This document shows positions 30,101-39,509 of a DNA stretch of 64,000 nucleotides, piece by piece. Made by a program: the position numbers and the translations under genes. The stretch covers positions 1-64,000 of the forward strand of contig PABI01000152.1 of NCBI GenBank assembly GCA_002699125.1, read 5' to 3'. Each line of letters starts with the position of its first letter. The stretch's first letter is position 1. Below the pieces are notes generated by a model. It had not been told where the DNA came from. It saw nothing but the letters and a program-made list of their open reading frames with translations, and searched no databases. Origin of the DNA: Anaerolineaceae bacterium (lineage in GTDB: Bacteria; Chloroflexota; Anaerolineae; Promineifilales; Promineifilaceae).

Positions 30101-32759
30101 CGAGCGCCGCCGTGCTGGCGTTTTTCAGGACATCCAGGGCATTGAGCTGCTCGTTAAAATAAGGGTTCTGTTGAACCAGGATGCTCGAGATATAGTCACC
30201 CAGGTGCAGCACATTGTCGCCGGTGACGGCCGGCTCCGCCCGGTACAGTGACTCCCAGCGGCTGGCCGACTGGCTGGCCGGCGCAGCGTCGTCAATATAA
30301 AGGAACTTGGGCTCCTTCCGCTCGGCCAGATAGGTGGCGTCGCTCCAATCCAGCGCTTCACGACGCAGTTGCAGCCCCGTATCGATAAAGCCCAGGTCCA
30401 GGGCATGACGCAGCATGCTGTACAGCAGCGCACTTGGCACGCCATCGGTAAAGCCTTCCTGTTTGCGTAACGTGTCATGCGAGGTGCGGGCGGCGCTCTG
30501 TAGCCAGGCGATGTAATTCAGGCCGTCGGCCCGGCTAACGGAAAGAGTCTGGGTCTCGGACAGCTCCGCTTCCACCAGGAAGCCCTTCAGCAGGCTGGCA
30601 TCCTTGAGGAAGATTTTCTCAAGCAATTCTGGCAACTCGCCATCGGGTGGCATCTGCCAGCCTAGTTCGGACAGGGCAACGAGGCCGGCCGTAATCCAGC
30701 GCATCGCAGCGGCCGTCAGCGGCTCGCTGACAGGCTCCAACGCGAAGCCCAGCGTATTATAATATTGCGTGAAGCTCTGCGAGTAGCGTTGATAGAACTC
30801 GGCCGAGGTCGGGTGCAAGCCGACGATATCGAGCAAAGTTTGCTGCGGGTCGTCTCCTGGGTCGCCGACATGGGCTGCGTCACTGGCCAGGTTCGTCCAG
30901 AGGGAGACACCCTGTTCTAGCAAGGCGAACAATCGTTCGTAGAAGCTCGTCCCCTGATTCAAGGCAATGCGATCGTCATGGCCATCCCTGCGCCACCAGG
31001 CCATTTGCGACCAGACGGTGGCGGGGAGGATGCCGTATGGTTGCCGGCCGACTCGCACAAGCGGCAGTGTACCGCGACCGATGACAAAACGATTGAAGAA
31101 ATCGCGGGTGTGGTACACGGTCTCTTCCGAGAACACCGGCTCCATCATCTGTTCCATGTAGTAACCGAGCGTCGCCGGCCATAGGGCGATGTTCATGGCC
31201 CGAGCCTCAGCCTGGTCCGTACCGTGGTAGTTTGGCGATGCCCGTAGGATGGCGGGATCGACGCCGAGAAGCCCTGCGAGCCAGGCGCCATCCTTGCGAG
31301 TACGCCAATGGCCTGGATCGTCGGTAGGGTCGGTTTCAAAAAAATGCGTGTAGCTCTCATCGGGGTCCACCCACCAGCTGTAGGCGGAGCTGTCGGCGTC
31401 GGTGTTGTTGGTCGCCCGGCCTTGCGGCAGGATCTCGAAACCATTACGGTTGGCTTGATGATGGCTGATAAGCTTGCCGAGTTCATCCCTCCCTTCCGTC
31501 GCGTCACTGTGCAGGCGCACACCGAGTACGAAGAGGCGGTCGAACTTCGGGACGATATCACGCTGGGTGAGGTTCACCCGGAAGCCCATTCCCTGCGCCA
31601 CAGCCGCCTCGAAATCCACCATCCACTGCAGCGATTCCGGGTAGACGATCTCTTCGCCGTCCGCCTGTATCTGTTCGCTTTCATCGGCGGCCGGATCGGG
31701 CCCCACTTGCAAAGTCGCTGGGATGGAGCTGCCCACTTCTTGCAAGACCTGCTCGCCATCCCGAAAGCCCAACAACACCAACCGTTCAGGCAGCAGCCAG
31801 GTGGTCGCACCCCGGGTCCAGTCTTCGGCCGATACCGGCAGCGTTGCTGGGACCGGCAGGTCCAGGAAGACAACGACAGGAATCAGCGTGTCGTCTGGCT
31901 TGATGGCAACGTCGTAGAGATTAACCGGGACAAGCTCGGCCTCCACCGTTGCCGCCCTTGAGGGACCGAGATCAGTCTCGAGGTCGGCGTAGGCCGCGTC
32001 GCGGTCGCTGCCGCCTGACAACCAGACCCGGCTCCAAAACGTGGCAATGAGTTCTTTTTCGCCATCGGGTACCGGCGTCAGTGGGCGTATCATCAGGATG
32101 TGTTCGTTCGGACCGGCTACCGGTTCATCTTCCGGGTTGCTGGGTGCATATTGCTCAATCAACCACCAGGCGCGGCCCGCGCCATGGCTTCTGACCAGCG
32201 CCGCCCATGCCGCGCGACGACCGTTTGTGTCGCCGCCTGCGCGCCACCAGTTGGTCCAGAACAATATGACGTTTGCCAGTTCGGTTTCGGAAATCTCGGG
32301 CTGAAAAGTGTCGACCAGAATGTCGTCGGGAAATACCCGCACCCACATTTCCTGTTGAGGCGCCCCATTGCCGGGCACGGTCTTGAACCGGGTCTCGAGT
32401 CGCAGCGGGAACAAGGCCATCGGTGTGTCATCTGGCAGGAGGCTGACAGCCTCAACCGGATTGGTGAATACGGCATACTCCTTGAGTGCGTCGCGTTCGA
32501 AAATGTTTGCCTTGGACAGAGCAACGGTTTGCTCTTGGAGCCTAACCGAGGCTGCCCGGAGTTGGCCCTGGATCGCTTCAAGGCGGGCGGCCGCGCCATC
32601 ACCTGCGCCCTGGTTGGCCACCCGGGCCAGTTGTTCCGCCTCACGCCGGAGCCGTTTGACTTCCTCTCGTGTGCGGATGACCTCGGTTTGGGCCTGCTGT
32701 TTCGCGCCTTGGGCCTGGTTGTAGCGAGCGCGCGTTTCGTCAAATTCACTCACCGCCAT
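27126..32759 (-). CDS. Uncharacterised giant protein (1877 aa) with N-terminal coiled coil, gene 4 of operon
   Basis: Heptad-like N-terminus (AKQQAQTEVIRTREEVKRLRREAEQLARV), then a long unrecognised region; overlaps the upstream gene by 14 bp. Confidence 0.8.
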   Translation of the reverse strand: MAVSEFDETRARYNQAQGAKQQAQTEVIRTREEVKRLRREAEQLARVANQGAGDGAAARLEAIQGQLRAASVRLQEQTVALSKANIFERDALKEYAVFTNPVEAVSLLPDDTPMALFPLRLETRFKTVPGNGAPQQEMWVRVFPDDILVDTFQPEISETELANVILFWTNWWRAGGDTNGRRAAWAALVRSHGAGRAWWLIEQYAPSNPEDEPVAGPNEHILMIRPLTPVPDGEKELIATFWSRVWLSGGSDRDAAYADLETDLGPSRAATVEAELVPVNLYDVAIKPDDTLIPVVVFLDLPVPATLPVSAEDWTRGATTWLLPERLVLLGFRDGEQVLQEVGSSIPATLQVGPDPAADESEQIQADGEEIVYPESLQWMVDFEAAVAQGMGFRVNLTQRDIVPKFDRLFVLGVRLHSDATEGRDELGKLISHHQANRNGFEILPQGRATNNTDADSSAYSWWVDPDESYTHFFETDPTDDPGHWRTRKDGAWLAGLLGVDPAILRASPNYHGTDQAEARAMNIALWPATLGYYMEQMMEPVFSEETVYHTRDFFNRFVIGRGTLPLVRVGRQPYGILPATVWSQMAWWRRDGHDDRIALNQGTSFYERLFALLEQGVSLWTNLASDAAHVGDPGDDPQQTLLDIVGLHPTSAEFYQRYSQSFTQYYNTLGFALEPVSEPLTAAAMRWITAGLVALSELGWQMPPDGELPELLEKIFLKDASLLKGFLVEAELSETQTLSVSRADGLNYIAWLQSAARTSHDTLRKQEGFTDGVPSALLYSMLRHALDLGFIDTGLQLRREALDWSDATYLAERKEPKFLYIDDAAPASQSASRWESLYRAEPAVTGDNVLHLGDYISSILVQQNPYFNEQLNALDVLKNASTAALERAFVEHIDCLSYRLDAWRLGLQSAQLGYMRGESDEGFSRDGIYIGAYGWLEDVSPAPDTVSPVQLDDELAAIFAPQDQPELMHDSANYGHIHAPSLDQAVTAAILRNGHLANATPDEPDLLAVDLSSERVRLATYTIEGIRASQSLGALLGYQLERALHDEPDLFLDRLIYDLRQAFPLAGNRIRRTRETAEPAMDSITQVEARNVVDGEAFMNHIAETGVTSYPYGLSNLPPLSEFSGPGLPSSAEIGALIDGHVAKIRSIGDAVGDLAVAEGVFQVVRGNYERAGAALDAFGKGTHPPEPQVVETPRSGKTLTHRVGLHLEGGLLPGDPINTRPRAKGEPAIAQWLAGQMPATNTIFARVTWRDEATATDHSLTPSMTDLGLAPVDLFYLVDAGGARDMPGFDDLLIDYATVNGVPSPSDNAIFMLEYKPEGAAGLTLFELAPLIRALRGVLLGARPLRPTDLALQNEASRSEDVGLIVRADKASAVLAELQATLPAVDALVTALDVATAEGIDPEVARDAARDNIDQWILEYADCVRPLLPFGLQAASLTTATEGRRAPFAAMLKALDELIASWQTKQTDYDDVMAEYAALPVAATDEERQALLIRAGRIVSTKVIAPLPPIATLETDVPALRALLDTELGNLQALRDGAVRVGATLSDITAFLPIIALIEHATLDLAPFRDSVFALVQSLQQKASFLSEDINRRITTATDAIANASTLVDDKAQTAVEEAAHALLGEAFMVLPEFVLSIERLSEWENAWANRADLLTHLMTGPDATPYPVEDWLHGLARVRERMRWLEQVDLLGNALGAAGEVTLEALQFPHRPHDVWLGLKFPETFANGDPFELDEDKLLYSAHFGAGAQIDSAVVSKTYTGLMLDEWVEVIPADIVTSGLAFHYNRPNSEAPQAVLLVTPPAFRGQWRWDDLVATLHETLDFAQLRTVEPADLDRTALGTLLPAVLSAVTVYPITAMLNFSFNNQVYIALQNED

Positions 32760-35700
32760 TCTCCTGATCTGGTAACAGCTCTGAAGCGTGCACGCCCATG
32801 ATGACCGGTGTCTGCAGCGCGATATAGGCCAGTTCCGCGGAACTGACGTTACTGTCCAGAGGCACGTTCACATCGTAGCCATATTGTTCGACCTTCTCTT
32901 GCAGAAGCGGATCGCCGGTCGGATCTGTCAGGGTCAGGGATGGGATATCGGCCACCTTGAGGTGGACGCCGTCGGTAAAGCCCGGCGCGATGTCGGCCCA
33001 GGCCACGTCATTCCAGACATTGATGTCCGTGTCCGGCTCGCGGGAGATGTCAAAACCAAAGCGCGCGTCGCCGGGAACCTCTTCGATGCGGAAGAAATAG
33101 CCCGGCTTGTCATCCACCGTATCATCACCGCGCGCCTTCTCGGCCGTCAAGTCGAAGCCAAAGAAAAAGATATCAGGCGCCACCCGCGCCTCGTACAAGG
33201 GCTTCATCGGCGCTTCAGACGTGTCGAACACCCGCTCTAAGGACTTGTCGATCTGCTCGTCAGTGGTTTGCCAGGCCGCCTTTTGCGCGGTGACGATGGT
33301 GTTCGGGTATTTCTTCAGCAACTCGCCGCGAATCACCAGCACAAGCTCTTCCTCGACTTCACGGCCGGCCTCTCGATTATCGTGATCTCCGAGGTCGCTG
33401 CTCGATGACCATTCGTCCAGAGGCGGGATATCTTTGAGTTCTTCTCGCGCCGTCTCGGGATCGGCCGACTCGGCGATCTTCTTGCGCACGTCCCAGAATT
33501 GGCGGAAATAGCTACCGCGTTGGTCTGTCGGATACTCGCGCCACAACAGCTCGCGGGCGAATTCGTGATTGAGCCCGACCATGTAAGCCTCGATGAAGCG
33601 CTGGTTGGTCTCCAGCAAGGTGACGCTGTCCGGTTCCACCAGGTGTAAGTTGGGGACGAACAGGTCCGTGCCAGCCTTGACTAGTGGCTCGTACATGGGG
33701 ATATCGAATTCCGGATAGGCCATCGCTTCGACAAAGCTCTCGTCGAGTTGTTCAAGGATGCGCCCGGGGATGGAGATGCCACTGAAGGTCCAGCGCGGTA
33801 CCGTAATCTCCGGTCGAGTCTCGGCCACGATGTCGGCGGCAATCACGCCGAGATCGAGGGGCACGACCGGCGGCACCTGGCCGAGATCTTTGCTGGTTCC
33901 GATCAGGCGATATTGGTCGCTCAAAGCTGCCTTGAATCGCGCCGCTTCGACATTGTCGGACTCACCTGGTTGGGCATGCACCAATGGCGGGTTGCGGCGC
34001 GGATCGAGCTCCGTAACCAGCGTGAAGCCGGCCGAACCCGGCAGGTCGGCAACGGACTCGGGGCTTTGATTCTCTTCGCGAATCGCGTCGGCCGCAGCCT
34101 GGCGCCTGGCCGAACTGACAGCTTTGCGATAGATTGCAACGGTGCCGGCGATAATAGCGGCCGCGATGCCCAGGCCCAGCAGGCCCAGGCCAAACACCAG
34201 CAGCACGGCGATGAGCACAAGCAGAAGTACTATCGCCAGCAGGCCGTTCTTTAGCAGCCACTGGCCAACGCCCACCCAGAACTGTTCGGCCGGACCCTGG
34301 GGCTCGACCGCATCGGCCAGGTCATCGGGCGTCATGATTTCGCTAGGCGGTATTTTTGGTGGGGCGGCGGTGATTTCACCGTCGTTTACCCGCGTTACAA
34401 CGGTCGCGGCTGTGCCCGGTGCCTGGAGTTCCAGCCGCTTTGCCAGCTTTCCGCCTGGACGAATAGCGCGGCGCATGGCGGTTGAGACGACCGCAGCGTT
34501 GAGCGGGCTGCGTAGTACCTGGTGACGCAGCGTGAGACCGCCCGATACGAGACGCGCCTGCATAGGCGCTGCCAATAGCAGCGCCTGACCGGCAGCGGCT
34601 CGTTGACTGCCGGCAACGTGCAGCGTGTGCAGATGCCGCCCGGCCGCTTTGGCCAGCTGTGCTTGGCGAATGCGCCGGTTGGCCTCGAGCACATCGCCGA
34701 TCTGATCCCAGGCCGCATCCATATATTCTTCCTGGTTTTTCTGCACGACTTCCGTGCCGAAGCCGGCCGCCGTGCGCCAGCGCGGGTCCAGGTTCAGGTC
34801 ATGCACCCAGTTTTCGCGGTTGTCCACATCGCTGCCATCGCGTGCTATCAGCAATCGCTCCGTCAAGGCGTGCCAGCGCCCGTAGATCGGCGGCGTGATC
34901 AACGGGTCAGGATCCGTATTCACGCTATCGTCTAGGGACGGATCGCTATTGGCCGCCGACCCCTGATCTTGATAACTGTCCGCAAGATTGACGAAGGTCG
35001 CGAGTTCCGATTGAAAATCATGTGGATAAGGGGTGGCCCACTGATCATACTTTTCGAACTCGGCCTGGTCTTCCGGCCCCAAGGTCTCAGCCGGCGCCTT
35101 CAATGCGCCGCCCAGGCGCAGGATGCCGCCCAGGTTCGCATCCGTGATGCCCGAAATGTTGGGCGCCGGATCAGCGACGTCCATATCGCGATGTCCGACG
35201 CGGCTATCGACGACCTTCGGTTGCAGCAAGCGGACAAGAGACTCGAAGTCGCCTCGCTCGGCCGTGCTGAAGTACCAGCGGTGATAGAACGGGAAATAGG
35301 TCGCGTCGGGACGATTGGCGGGCACGCCGTATTCGCCCCAGGCCGATGATGTCGCGCTCAAGGCGTTTGCTGCATCTTCAAAGAGCGGGCTCGGGTTGTA
35401 TCCCAGGCCGGCCAGCCGGCCGCTCTCAAACGCTGGGATAAGGAAGGCGTGGTAGGCCGTCTTGGGCTTGAGCTTGCGCGGGCAAAGCAGCCGCGAGTTT
35501 GCCGTATCTGGCTCCTGGTCGATGACTTGCTGCGCCTTCTCAGCGGCGATGGTTGAGTCTTCTTCTACAATAGCCGCCGAGAACTCAGCATTGAAATGCG
35601 CATGAGCCCAGGCCCACCCCTCAGATGCGTCCGGAAGCACATCGGCAAAATCGGCGGTTATCTCGATGAAGGGCAGAGGCCTGCCGGCGATGTCGGCGCC

Positions 35701-36093
35701 TTCTTTGAATTCGACGCCCTCCTCAAGCACGATGAGCGCCAGCCAGGGCAACAGCTTGCGGCCGTCCGGCAGCGCGGGGCTATAGAGCCAGGGGAAGACC
35801 TCTAGGAAGAATTCGATACTAACAAGGTAGTTCGGTTCGAAGTCGGTGACCCAATGCTCGGGCTCGATACGGCTGATCTGGGCGCGGTCGATGCCGATGA
35901 TGTCGCCAGGGCCATACAACTCGACCGTACGGCCCACAGGTTCCGTCGTCAAGCCGCCATCTTTCAACGTGCCTTCGATCTCGAGCGGTATATCGACGGT
36001 GGCCCGACCGGTCGCCGTCACGCCAATGATGTTGTTAGCAACGCCCTGGCGGATCCAGGGGACGAAGGTGTATGTGCCAACGGGTTCGCTCAT
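32746..36093 (-). CDS. Uncharacterised large protein (1115 aa) with central TM hairpin, gene 3 of operon
   Basis: Hydrophobic GLLAIVLLLVLIAVLLVFGLGLLGLGIAAAIIAGTVAIY; 4-bp overlap with the upstream gene. Confidence 0.8.
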   Translation of the reverse strand: MSEPVGTYTFVPWIRQGVANNIIGVTATGRATVDIPLEIEGTLKDGGLTTEPVGRTVELYGPGDIIGIDRAQISRIEPEHWVTDFEPNYLVSIEFFLEVFPWLYSPALPDGRKLLPWLALIVLEEGVEFKEGADIAGRPLPFIEITADFADVLPDASEGWAWAHAHFNAEFSAAIVEEDSTIAAEKAQQVIDQEPDTANSRLLCPRKLKPKTAYHAFLIPAFESGRLAGLGYNPSPLFEDAANALSATSSAWGEYGVPANRPDATYFPFYHRWYFSTAERGDFESLVRLLQPKVVDSRVGHRDMDVADPAPNISGITDANLGGILRLGGALKAPAETLGPEDQAEFEKYDQWATPYPHDFQSELATFVNLADSYQDQGSAANSDPSLDDSVNTDPDPLITPPIYGRWHALTERLLIARDGSDVDNRENWVHDLNLDPRWRTAAGFGTEVVQKNQEEYMDAAWDQIGDVLEANRRIRQAQLAKAAGRHLHTLHVAGSQRAAAGQALLLAAPMQARLVSGGLTLRHQVLRSPLNAAVVSTAMRRAIRPGGKLAKRLELQAPGTAATVVTRVNDGEITAAPPKIPPSEIMTPDDLADAVEPQGPAEQFWVGVGQWLLKNGLLAIVLLLVLIAVLLVFGLGLLGLGIAAAIIAGTVAIYRKAVSSARRQAAADAIREENQSPESVADLPGSAGFTLVTELDPRRNPPLVHAQPGESDNVEAARFKAALSDQYRLIGTSKDLGQVPPVVPLDLGVIAADIVAETRPEITVPRWTFSGISIPGRILEQLDESFVEAMAYPEFDIPMYEPLVKAGTDLFVPNLHLVEPDSVTLLETNQRFIEAYMVGLNHEFARELLWREYPTDQRGSYFRQFWDVRKKIAESADPETAREELKDIPPLDEWSSSSDLGDHDNREAGREVEEELVLVIRGELLKKYPNTIVTAQKAAWQTTDEQIDKSLERVFDTSEAPMKPLYEARVAPDIFFFGFDLTAEKARGDDTVDDKPGYFFRIEEVPGDARFGFDISREPDTDINVWNDVAWADIAPGFTDGVHLKVADIPSLTLTDPTGDPLLQEKVEQYGYDVNVPLDSNVSSAELAYIALQTPVIMGVHASELLPDQENGGE

Positions 36094-39000
36094 GTTGCCT
36101 CTCTCACTTCTGACGCCGGTATGACGTGCAACGCTTCAGCAGACTGCCAATCAGTTTTAATTTGGGCCGCGAGCGCATCTTGCGCCTGAGCCTGAGAAGA
36201 GAATGTTGCTGCGCCACCCCATGCTGTATTGTCAGCCGCGTTGGCGATGACATAACCGGGCTGCGCGGCGACGATTCCTTCGTTGAAGGGCACTTTGGCC
36301 GTCCGATTGGCCATCGACAGAGGCGATCTGGCGGTGGCGTTGCTACTTAACAACTGTCGGAACCACAGCAACCCGACATTAAAGAAATGCTGAATGTGTT
36401 CCTTAAAGTTGTTGTCGATAATGATCAGCTCATGCTTCACGACCCGTTTCACGGCATGGCTGGTGCGTACGTCCGTGCCGGGCACCGTTACGTCGGTCCC
36501 CGCCGTATAATTCTCGTAACCCGGCGCCGATATGGCATTGTCGATATCACGGAACTGGGCCGTGGCGAACGGTTCCTGCACTTCGGCTTTGGCTACCAAT
36601 CCCCCGCCGTCGACTACCTTTAGGACCGCCTTGGAAATGTCGCTGATCTTCTGGTTGCCCACCTTGCTGATTTCGAGATCCAGCGGAATGCGGCGCTGGC
36701 TGATGCGCAGGGCGCCCACCGGATGCAGCACCAGCTCCTGCGTTGGATCGATCTTACGCAGGCTGACCGATAACCCTGAACCCGATGGCGGCAGCGCCAG
36801 CCAGTTTGCGTCCGTTGTGAACTCATCGACCAGCAAGGGTAAGGCGGCGATATCGGCATTCACCGTTTCCGCAAGGTCGCCCCAGGTGTGGGAGACGGGT
36901 ACGCTGATGTCCCAGAACAATACCGAGATAGATCCTTCGCCTTCGAAGTGCCACGGCGACGTGCCCTCCAGTTCACCTCGGATACGCACGCTGAACAGAC
37001 CGGCGCCAAAGACCTTGACCGACATGGAGGCGGAGAAGGAGATGATGAAATAGAACGGCGAGAATTGGAACAGGGCGTCAAAACTTAGATGACCGCTGAC
37101 AGAGAATTCACTAAGGCCAAAGAAGAGCTCCACGGCGGCGCCGAACTGTGCGGTGTTCGAAGTCACTGCGAAGTAACCCTCGACACGAATGCGGGCGAAG
37201 CTGGTATCGAGAATCGACAGGGACACGCGCATTGGGCTAGGGAACGGCAAAGGCGGTGGATTGAACTTGGGGTGAAAGCCGCCCACGCTCAAAACGAACT
37301 CCGCATTGTCGCCCCAGGCGATTAGCAAACCCATTTCACCACCGATTGTGATGAACAGCACGCGGCTGCCATAGAGCGAGGCGAAGAACCAAAGCCGGCT
37401 TTTGTCGACCTCCAGCGCGCCAATAAACTTCACCTGCAGGACCAGCAGCGCAGCCTCTTCGTCAGGCAGCACGCACTTGAGCACACCCAGGATCGCGATA
37501 TTGCCGGGTGGAACCTCGATGATGATTCCAACCGAGGCCGTCACCAACACAGGCGTGCCCCAGCCCAGCTTAGCCATCGGCCCGATGAGGAATATCCCCT
37601 CTTCTGGTGGGAAGAAACGCCGCATGTCGGAAAGGATTTGGGCGATATTGGCGATGACATCCTGCGGGAACATCACGCTTTCCACCGCGCCAGTACGGAC
37701 GCCTTCTGCAAGCTCCTCGAGCATCATCGTGCGGTTGAGGCCCAATAGCCCGCCCACGCCTATCAACACAAAGCCAAACCCGAGCTGGATCGGCGTACCG
37801 AACTCAGCCGTGATTACGATCAGCAGCGAGTAGCCATCAGAGCCGTCAGGCATCTTGGTATTGATCAGGCCAATTGCCTTTAGCGCCAGGAACTCGGAGA
37901 ATACCAGTTCCAGGGCGCCGGCGTATTCTCCCTTTTCGTAATCGAGATATAAATAGCCGCCGCCTTTGACCGCGCCGGCATCGATACTTAGCCCGACACC
38001 GCTCGGTGGTTTGAAACTGAGGGCCAAATCTACGGGGCCGAACGCCGCATCTGCCCCGTTTGAAAAGGCGATCACTACTTCGATGCCCATACGCTCGACA
38101 GTCGCCGACAGCGGGCCGATCAAGCCAGTGATGCCGGCCGATGCTTCGAGCGCAAATGAACCATCATCGCGGATTTTCAGGATGATGTAGAGGGTATCGA
38201 AGCTGACGATACCGAGATCTTGGTGCATTGGAATGGCGATCTCAAGGCCGCCGGCCGCTTTGACCACGAGCCCTTCAGAGAGCGACCAGGCCAGGCCAAT
38301 ATCGAACACGCCCTGGATGTCGGCTTCCGCCAGCAGCGAGGCAAGGAAGTTGTCCGAACCCTCCGAACCCAAAGTCAGCGTGAGCCCTTTGAGATCGGCA
38401 AATACACCGGGATCGATCTGCACCTGCCCGGTTGTATCGGCGCCGATGGTTAGCTCGGCACCGATGCCCACATCGTTCGCCGTAAGGCCCAGCAGATCGA
38501 TGCCGCCGATGATCGTGAAGCCTTGAGCGGACGTATTGCGATTCGTTGTGATCTTGATCGCGCCGCCGGCATTTCCGGTCTTAGGTTCGACGGAGAACTC
38601 GAACGGCGGCTGCAGCCGGAAGATCGCGCCGCCGCTGAGGCTGATAGTCGATTCGAAACTCGTTCCCCACTCTTCGCTAAACTCCACCCGCTCGTTGAGC
38701 GACTGCTCCACGCTGGCAGACAGATCCAGCATGATCCCGGGCGGGCTGACCGAGCTGTCACGCTTCCAGAGAAATCCCCCGTACCGGATAAAGGCGTCAT
38801 CACCATCTTTTCCTGCTTCAATGGCGGTCTCTTCCTCGTAGAAGGACAGCACCATGTCCATGATCTCGGCCGGATCGAACTGATCCGTGCCCCAACCATG
38901 AGTCGCGGCCAGATGTGTTATCGGGTCGCTGACCAGGTCCTTTATTTGCTCGAGCTTCAGCTCCTTGCGCACATACTGCTGTGGGTTATCGTTTGATGCT

Positions 39001-39491
39001 TCGACGACCTGTAATTCGGCCAGCCCAACCAGATTCAATAAGAAGGCCAGCTGCGGCAATTCCCGGGCCAGTAGCGAGAGCACCATGTGATCGATGGTCT
39101 TGCGGGCCATCAATCCGGCGAAGGTTAGCACGGCGTCGCGCTCGGCAGCTGGCAACCCGGCGGCAGCCGCTTCGATGCGGTTGCCCATGTCCACCAACGC
39201 GTTGACAAACAGGTAGACACCCTCTACCAAACTCAAGAGCGCGCTGACCAATTCGCTCTGATCGCCGCTGACAATGGCTGCGTCCAGCTCGCTTGCCGCA
39301 TTGCTCAGTATACCGCCAGCGTCCGCCAGTGCGACGCCGGCAGCCTGTACGGCATTGTCACCGCTGACGGCCTCTGGCATCACCAGACCGAGGGCGTCAG
39401 TGTCGAGATCTTCCGTGAATCCCGTGGTGTCGCCCAGCGCGCGCGCAATCCAGGCGCCGAGTCGAGCGATATAGATCTCTTCTCCAGCCAT
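36090..39491 (-). CDS. DUF6603-like large beta-rich protein (1133 aa), gene 2 of operon
   Basis: LGFGFVLIGVGGLLGLNRT...SVMFPQDVIANI...FFPPEEGIFLIGPMAKLGWGTPVLVTASVGIIIEVP...SVGGFHPKFNPP matches my memory of DUF6603. Confidence 0.7.
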   Translation of the reverse strand: MAGEEIYIARLGAWIARALGDTTGFTEDLDTDALGLVMPEAVSGDNAVQAAGVALADAGGILSNAASELDAAIVSGDQSELVSALLSLVEGVYLFVNALVDMGNRIEAAAAGLPAAERDAVLTFAGLMARKTIDHMVLSLLARELPQLAFLLNLVGLAELQVVEASNDNPQQYVRKELKLEQIKDLVSDPITHLAATHGWGTDQFDPAEIMDMVLSFYEEETAIEAGKDGDDAFIRYGGFLWKRDSSVSPPGIMLDLSASVEQSLNERVEFSEEWGTSFESTISLSGGAIFRLQPPFEFSVEPKTGNAGGAIKITTNRNTSAQGFTIIGGIDLLGLTANDVGIGAELTIGADTTGQVQIDPGVFADLKGLTLTLGSEGSDNFLASLLAEADIQGVFDIGLAWSLSEGLVVKAAGGLEIAIPMHQDLGIVSFDTLYIILKIRDDGSFALEASAGITGLIGPLSATVERMGIEVVIAFSNGADAAFGPVDLALSFKPPSGVGLSIDAGAVKGGGYLYLDYEKGEYAGALELVFSEFLALKAIGLINTKMPDGSDGYSLLIVITAEFGTPIQLGFGFVLIGVGGLLGLNRTMMLEELAEGVRTGAVESVMFPQDVIANIAQILSDMRRFFPPEEGIFLIGPMAKLGWGTPVLVTASVGIIIEVPPGNIAILGVLKCVLPDEEAALLVLQVKFIGALEVDKSRLWFFASLYGSRVLFITIGGEMGLLIAWGDNAEFVLSVGGFHPKFNPPPLPFPSPMRVSLSILDTSFARIRVEGYFAVTSNTAQFGAAVELFFGLSEFSVSGHLSFDALFQFSPFYFIISFSASMSVKVFGAGLFSVRIRGELEGTSPWHFEGEGSISVLFWDISVPVSHTWGDLAETVNADIAALPLLVDEFTTDANWLALPPSGSGLSVSLRKIDPTQELVLHPVGALRISQRRIPLDLEISKVGNQKISDISKAVLKVVDGGGLVAKAEVQEPFATAQFRDIDNAISAPGYENYTAGTDVTVPGTDVRTSHAVKRVVKHELIIIDNNFKEHIQHFFNVGLLWFRQLLSSNATARSPLSMANRTAKVPFNEGIVAAQPGYVIANAADNTAWGGAATFSSQAQAQDALAAQIKTDWQSAEALHVIPASEVREAT

Positions 39492-39509
39492 TAACTGATC
39501 TCCATTGCC